Part shown: in pieces, positions 62,614-64,000 of the stretch
Position numbering within the stretch: the stretch's first letter is position 1
Layout: the number at the start of each line of letters is the position of its first letter
Origin: Anopheles merus
Taxonomy: Eukaryota; Arthropoda; Insecta; Diptera; Culicidae
DNA length: 64,000 nucleotides
Direction: 5' to 3'
NCBI RefSeq assembly: GCF_017562075.2
Contig: NC_054085.1
Span: forward strand, 7,795,259-7,859,258
Notes under the pieces: model-generated
The model's database searches: none
Told to the model about the DNA's origin: nothing
What the model saw: the letters and a program-made list of their open reading frames with translations, nothing else
Program-made: the position numbers and the translations under genes

Positions 62614-63737
62614 CAGACATGTCAAACATACGGCCCGCGAAAAAATTGAATCCGGCGTGCGAAAAATTTGGCAGTTTTTTTTAAATGAAACTGAAGTAGA
62701 TTGTAGGTCACGAGACAGGAAAAATTTGTATATTAATTTGTATCCACTGAAAAAAAATATTTCAACATTCAGCCTTAATAGTTCGATTGACGAAGTGTGA
62801 ACTAAGTTTCTCATAGGGGCTGTTTTTAGGAAGTTATCCGCGAAGATGGCACGTAGCATGTGTTTAAGTTCTTGTTTGTTGGCGACTCCTCAAAGCCTCA
62901 TATTTTTCCATATTTTTGCCCATTTTCTGACTTTGAGGCTTCCTTGAAAATTCGGAAACTATGTATACCACTCGGAATACCACTTTCTTCACTTAATTGA
63001 TTAGGGTAGCTAAAGAGCTAGGCTTCAGAAAAAAATCAGGCCGATATCTTTAAACATCTTGAAACTCCAAACACTTCAAAAAGGCGTGAATTGTATGAGG
63101 CCTATTTTGAAGTTGGTAGTCTCTTTTCTTTAAAAAGGCCACATAGCTTGCAATTATTTACCGATTTAGTGCTAAAATTGTGAGTTATCACTAATAGTTA
63201 TTAGCGTTGTCAAAATGCAGCATTTGTTCTTCGTGTGTCGATATGTTGAGGTGATATATGAGGTTTAGAGAATTGTCCAGGCAGTCTCAAAGTTGGCAAA
63301 TATATTTGGGACAATGCCTAAGAATGATAAAATTTCCGGGTTAGAGCGACCGCCGCAAAAGTTAAGTATGAGTAAATGTAAACTGCTTTGCGTATTATAT
63401 TTGTATTTTCATGTTTCTTATTTCTACACAATTAAAGATGATAGATGATGGGGTATGGTGGAGGATTTTTCATGAATAGTTTTATAGGAGGCTACGAAAA
63501 CATGTAGAAATGATTCTAGGTCAAAGAATAAGTTCTTTATGATTTTAGCCGGTCGAAAGCACCATGTGGCACAGTGGGTGATGGAGAAAACAAAATCTGG
63601 ACCAAATATTTAATTTTTTTAAATGATATATCCTGGAATAAAATGGTAGAATTTTATTCACCACATAATCTTCCCACTCAACCTACCCAACACCGCTCAA
63701 TTGCGCTCCGCGACCCTAAACGAGTTTGACATCACTG
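62614..63737. mobile_element. Non-autonomous hAT-superfamily DNA transposon, 1,124 bp
   Basis: The left end is CAGACATGTCAAACATACGG and the right end read inverted is CAGTGATGTCAAACTCGTTT; the first 14 bases match at 12 positions. Both ends continue into GC-rich CCCGCG/GTCGCGG sequence. An exact 8-bp direct duplication, ATTTAATG, brackets the element, the hallmark of hAT insertion. CAG-type ends with GTCAAAC are widespread in hAT elements. The interior is AT-rich, contains a small AAGCCTCA/TGAGGCTT inverted repeat near 62892-62941, and no frame above about 80 codons, so it encodes no transposase. The 83-codon minus frame at 62608-62859 crosses the element edge and is not a gene. Confidence 0.92.
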
Positions 63738-63745
63738 ATTTAATG
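63738..63745 (+). repeat. 8-bp target-site duplication, right, of hAT element
   Basis: ATTTAATG directly after the terminal CTG. Confidence 0.9.
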
Positions 63746-64000
63746 TATTATATCTAATAATAGTATAGGAGTATAGAGATAAACAAAACCGTTTTATAAC
63801 AAAAACAAACTCCTAATCCTCATTTCGCATTCTAACCATAAATACAGAATGCTAAAATTAATAGCCCTAATATCAAAAAGCTCATACCAATTGTTTAATT
63901 TAAGTATGAGTGTTAAACATTCCTCACCCCGTTGACATATTTACAATTTGGCACTACTCGTTCCACCGAATAAAACAAAAAACGGGAAAAATTTCAAACA
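63746..64000. other. AT-rich non-coding tail of the window
   Basis: AT-rich sequence to the window edge. No gene or repeat was recognised. Confidence 0.5.

Overview
The window looks like a gene-poor stretch of a dipteran nuclear genome, most likely a mosquito and probably Anopheles. This is inferred from four things: one exon fragment with almost every third codon position G or C, many short CA/TG, CT and CAG runs, a roughly 200-bp tRNA-derived SINE, and small TA-flanked DNA transposons. No bacterial or organelle features, tRNA, rRNA or CRISPR arrays were seen. The species is not proven.

The only convincing protein-coding sequence is the last 27 codons of a plus-strand gene at the left edge (2-85), followed by what is probably a long 3' UTR with overlapping AATAAA signals near 1390. 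Everything to the right is non-coding as far as I can tell. Open frames of 60-190 codons occur throughout, but they are repeat-derived, have no ATG, lack coding-type codon use, or overlap open frames on the other strand. The remaining ~63.9 kb is best read as an intergenic desert or a giant intron.

The window alternates between GC-richer blocks of about 0.6-4 kb, holding the microsatellites and a few plausible regulatory motifs, and AT-rich blocks. Every transposable element I recognised lies in an AT-rich block.

The real content is mobile DNA. There are three copies of one tRNA-derived SINE family (8906-9107; 18345-18509, minus; 22146-22261, the last with 14-bp target-site duplications). 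There are three copies of a pogo/Tigger-like MITE family with CAG...CTG ends, TA duplications and subterminal CGATATACGC motifs (11817-12156; 37235-37577, inverted; 55096-55453). A second TA-flanked MITE family has one clean copy (26679-27054). A 1,124-bp non-autonomous hAT element has a perfect 8-bp duplication (62614-63737). An old, unnamed dispersed repeat is present twice in opposite orientations (about 11165-12445 and 45755-46770); copy 1 is split by one of the MITEs.

I found no multi-gene system. The most unusual item is the old dispersed repeat: its two diverged copies may preserve a decayed reading frame, and one copy carries the younger MITE, which gives an insertion order.
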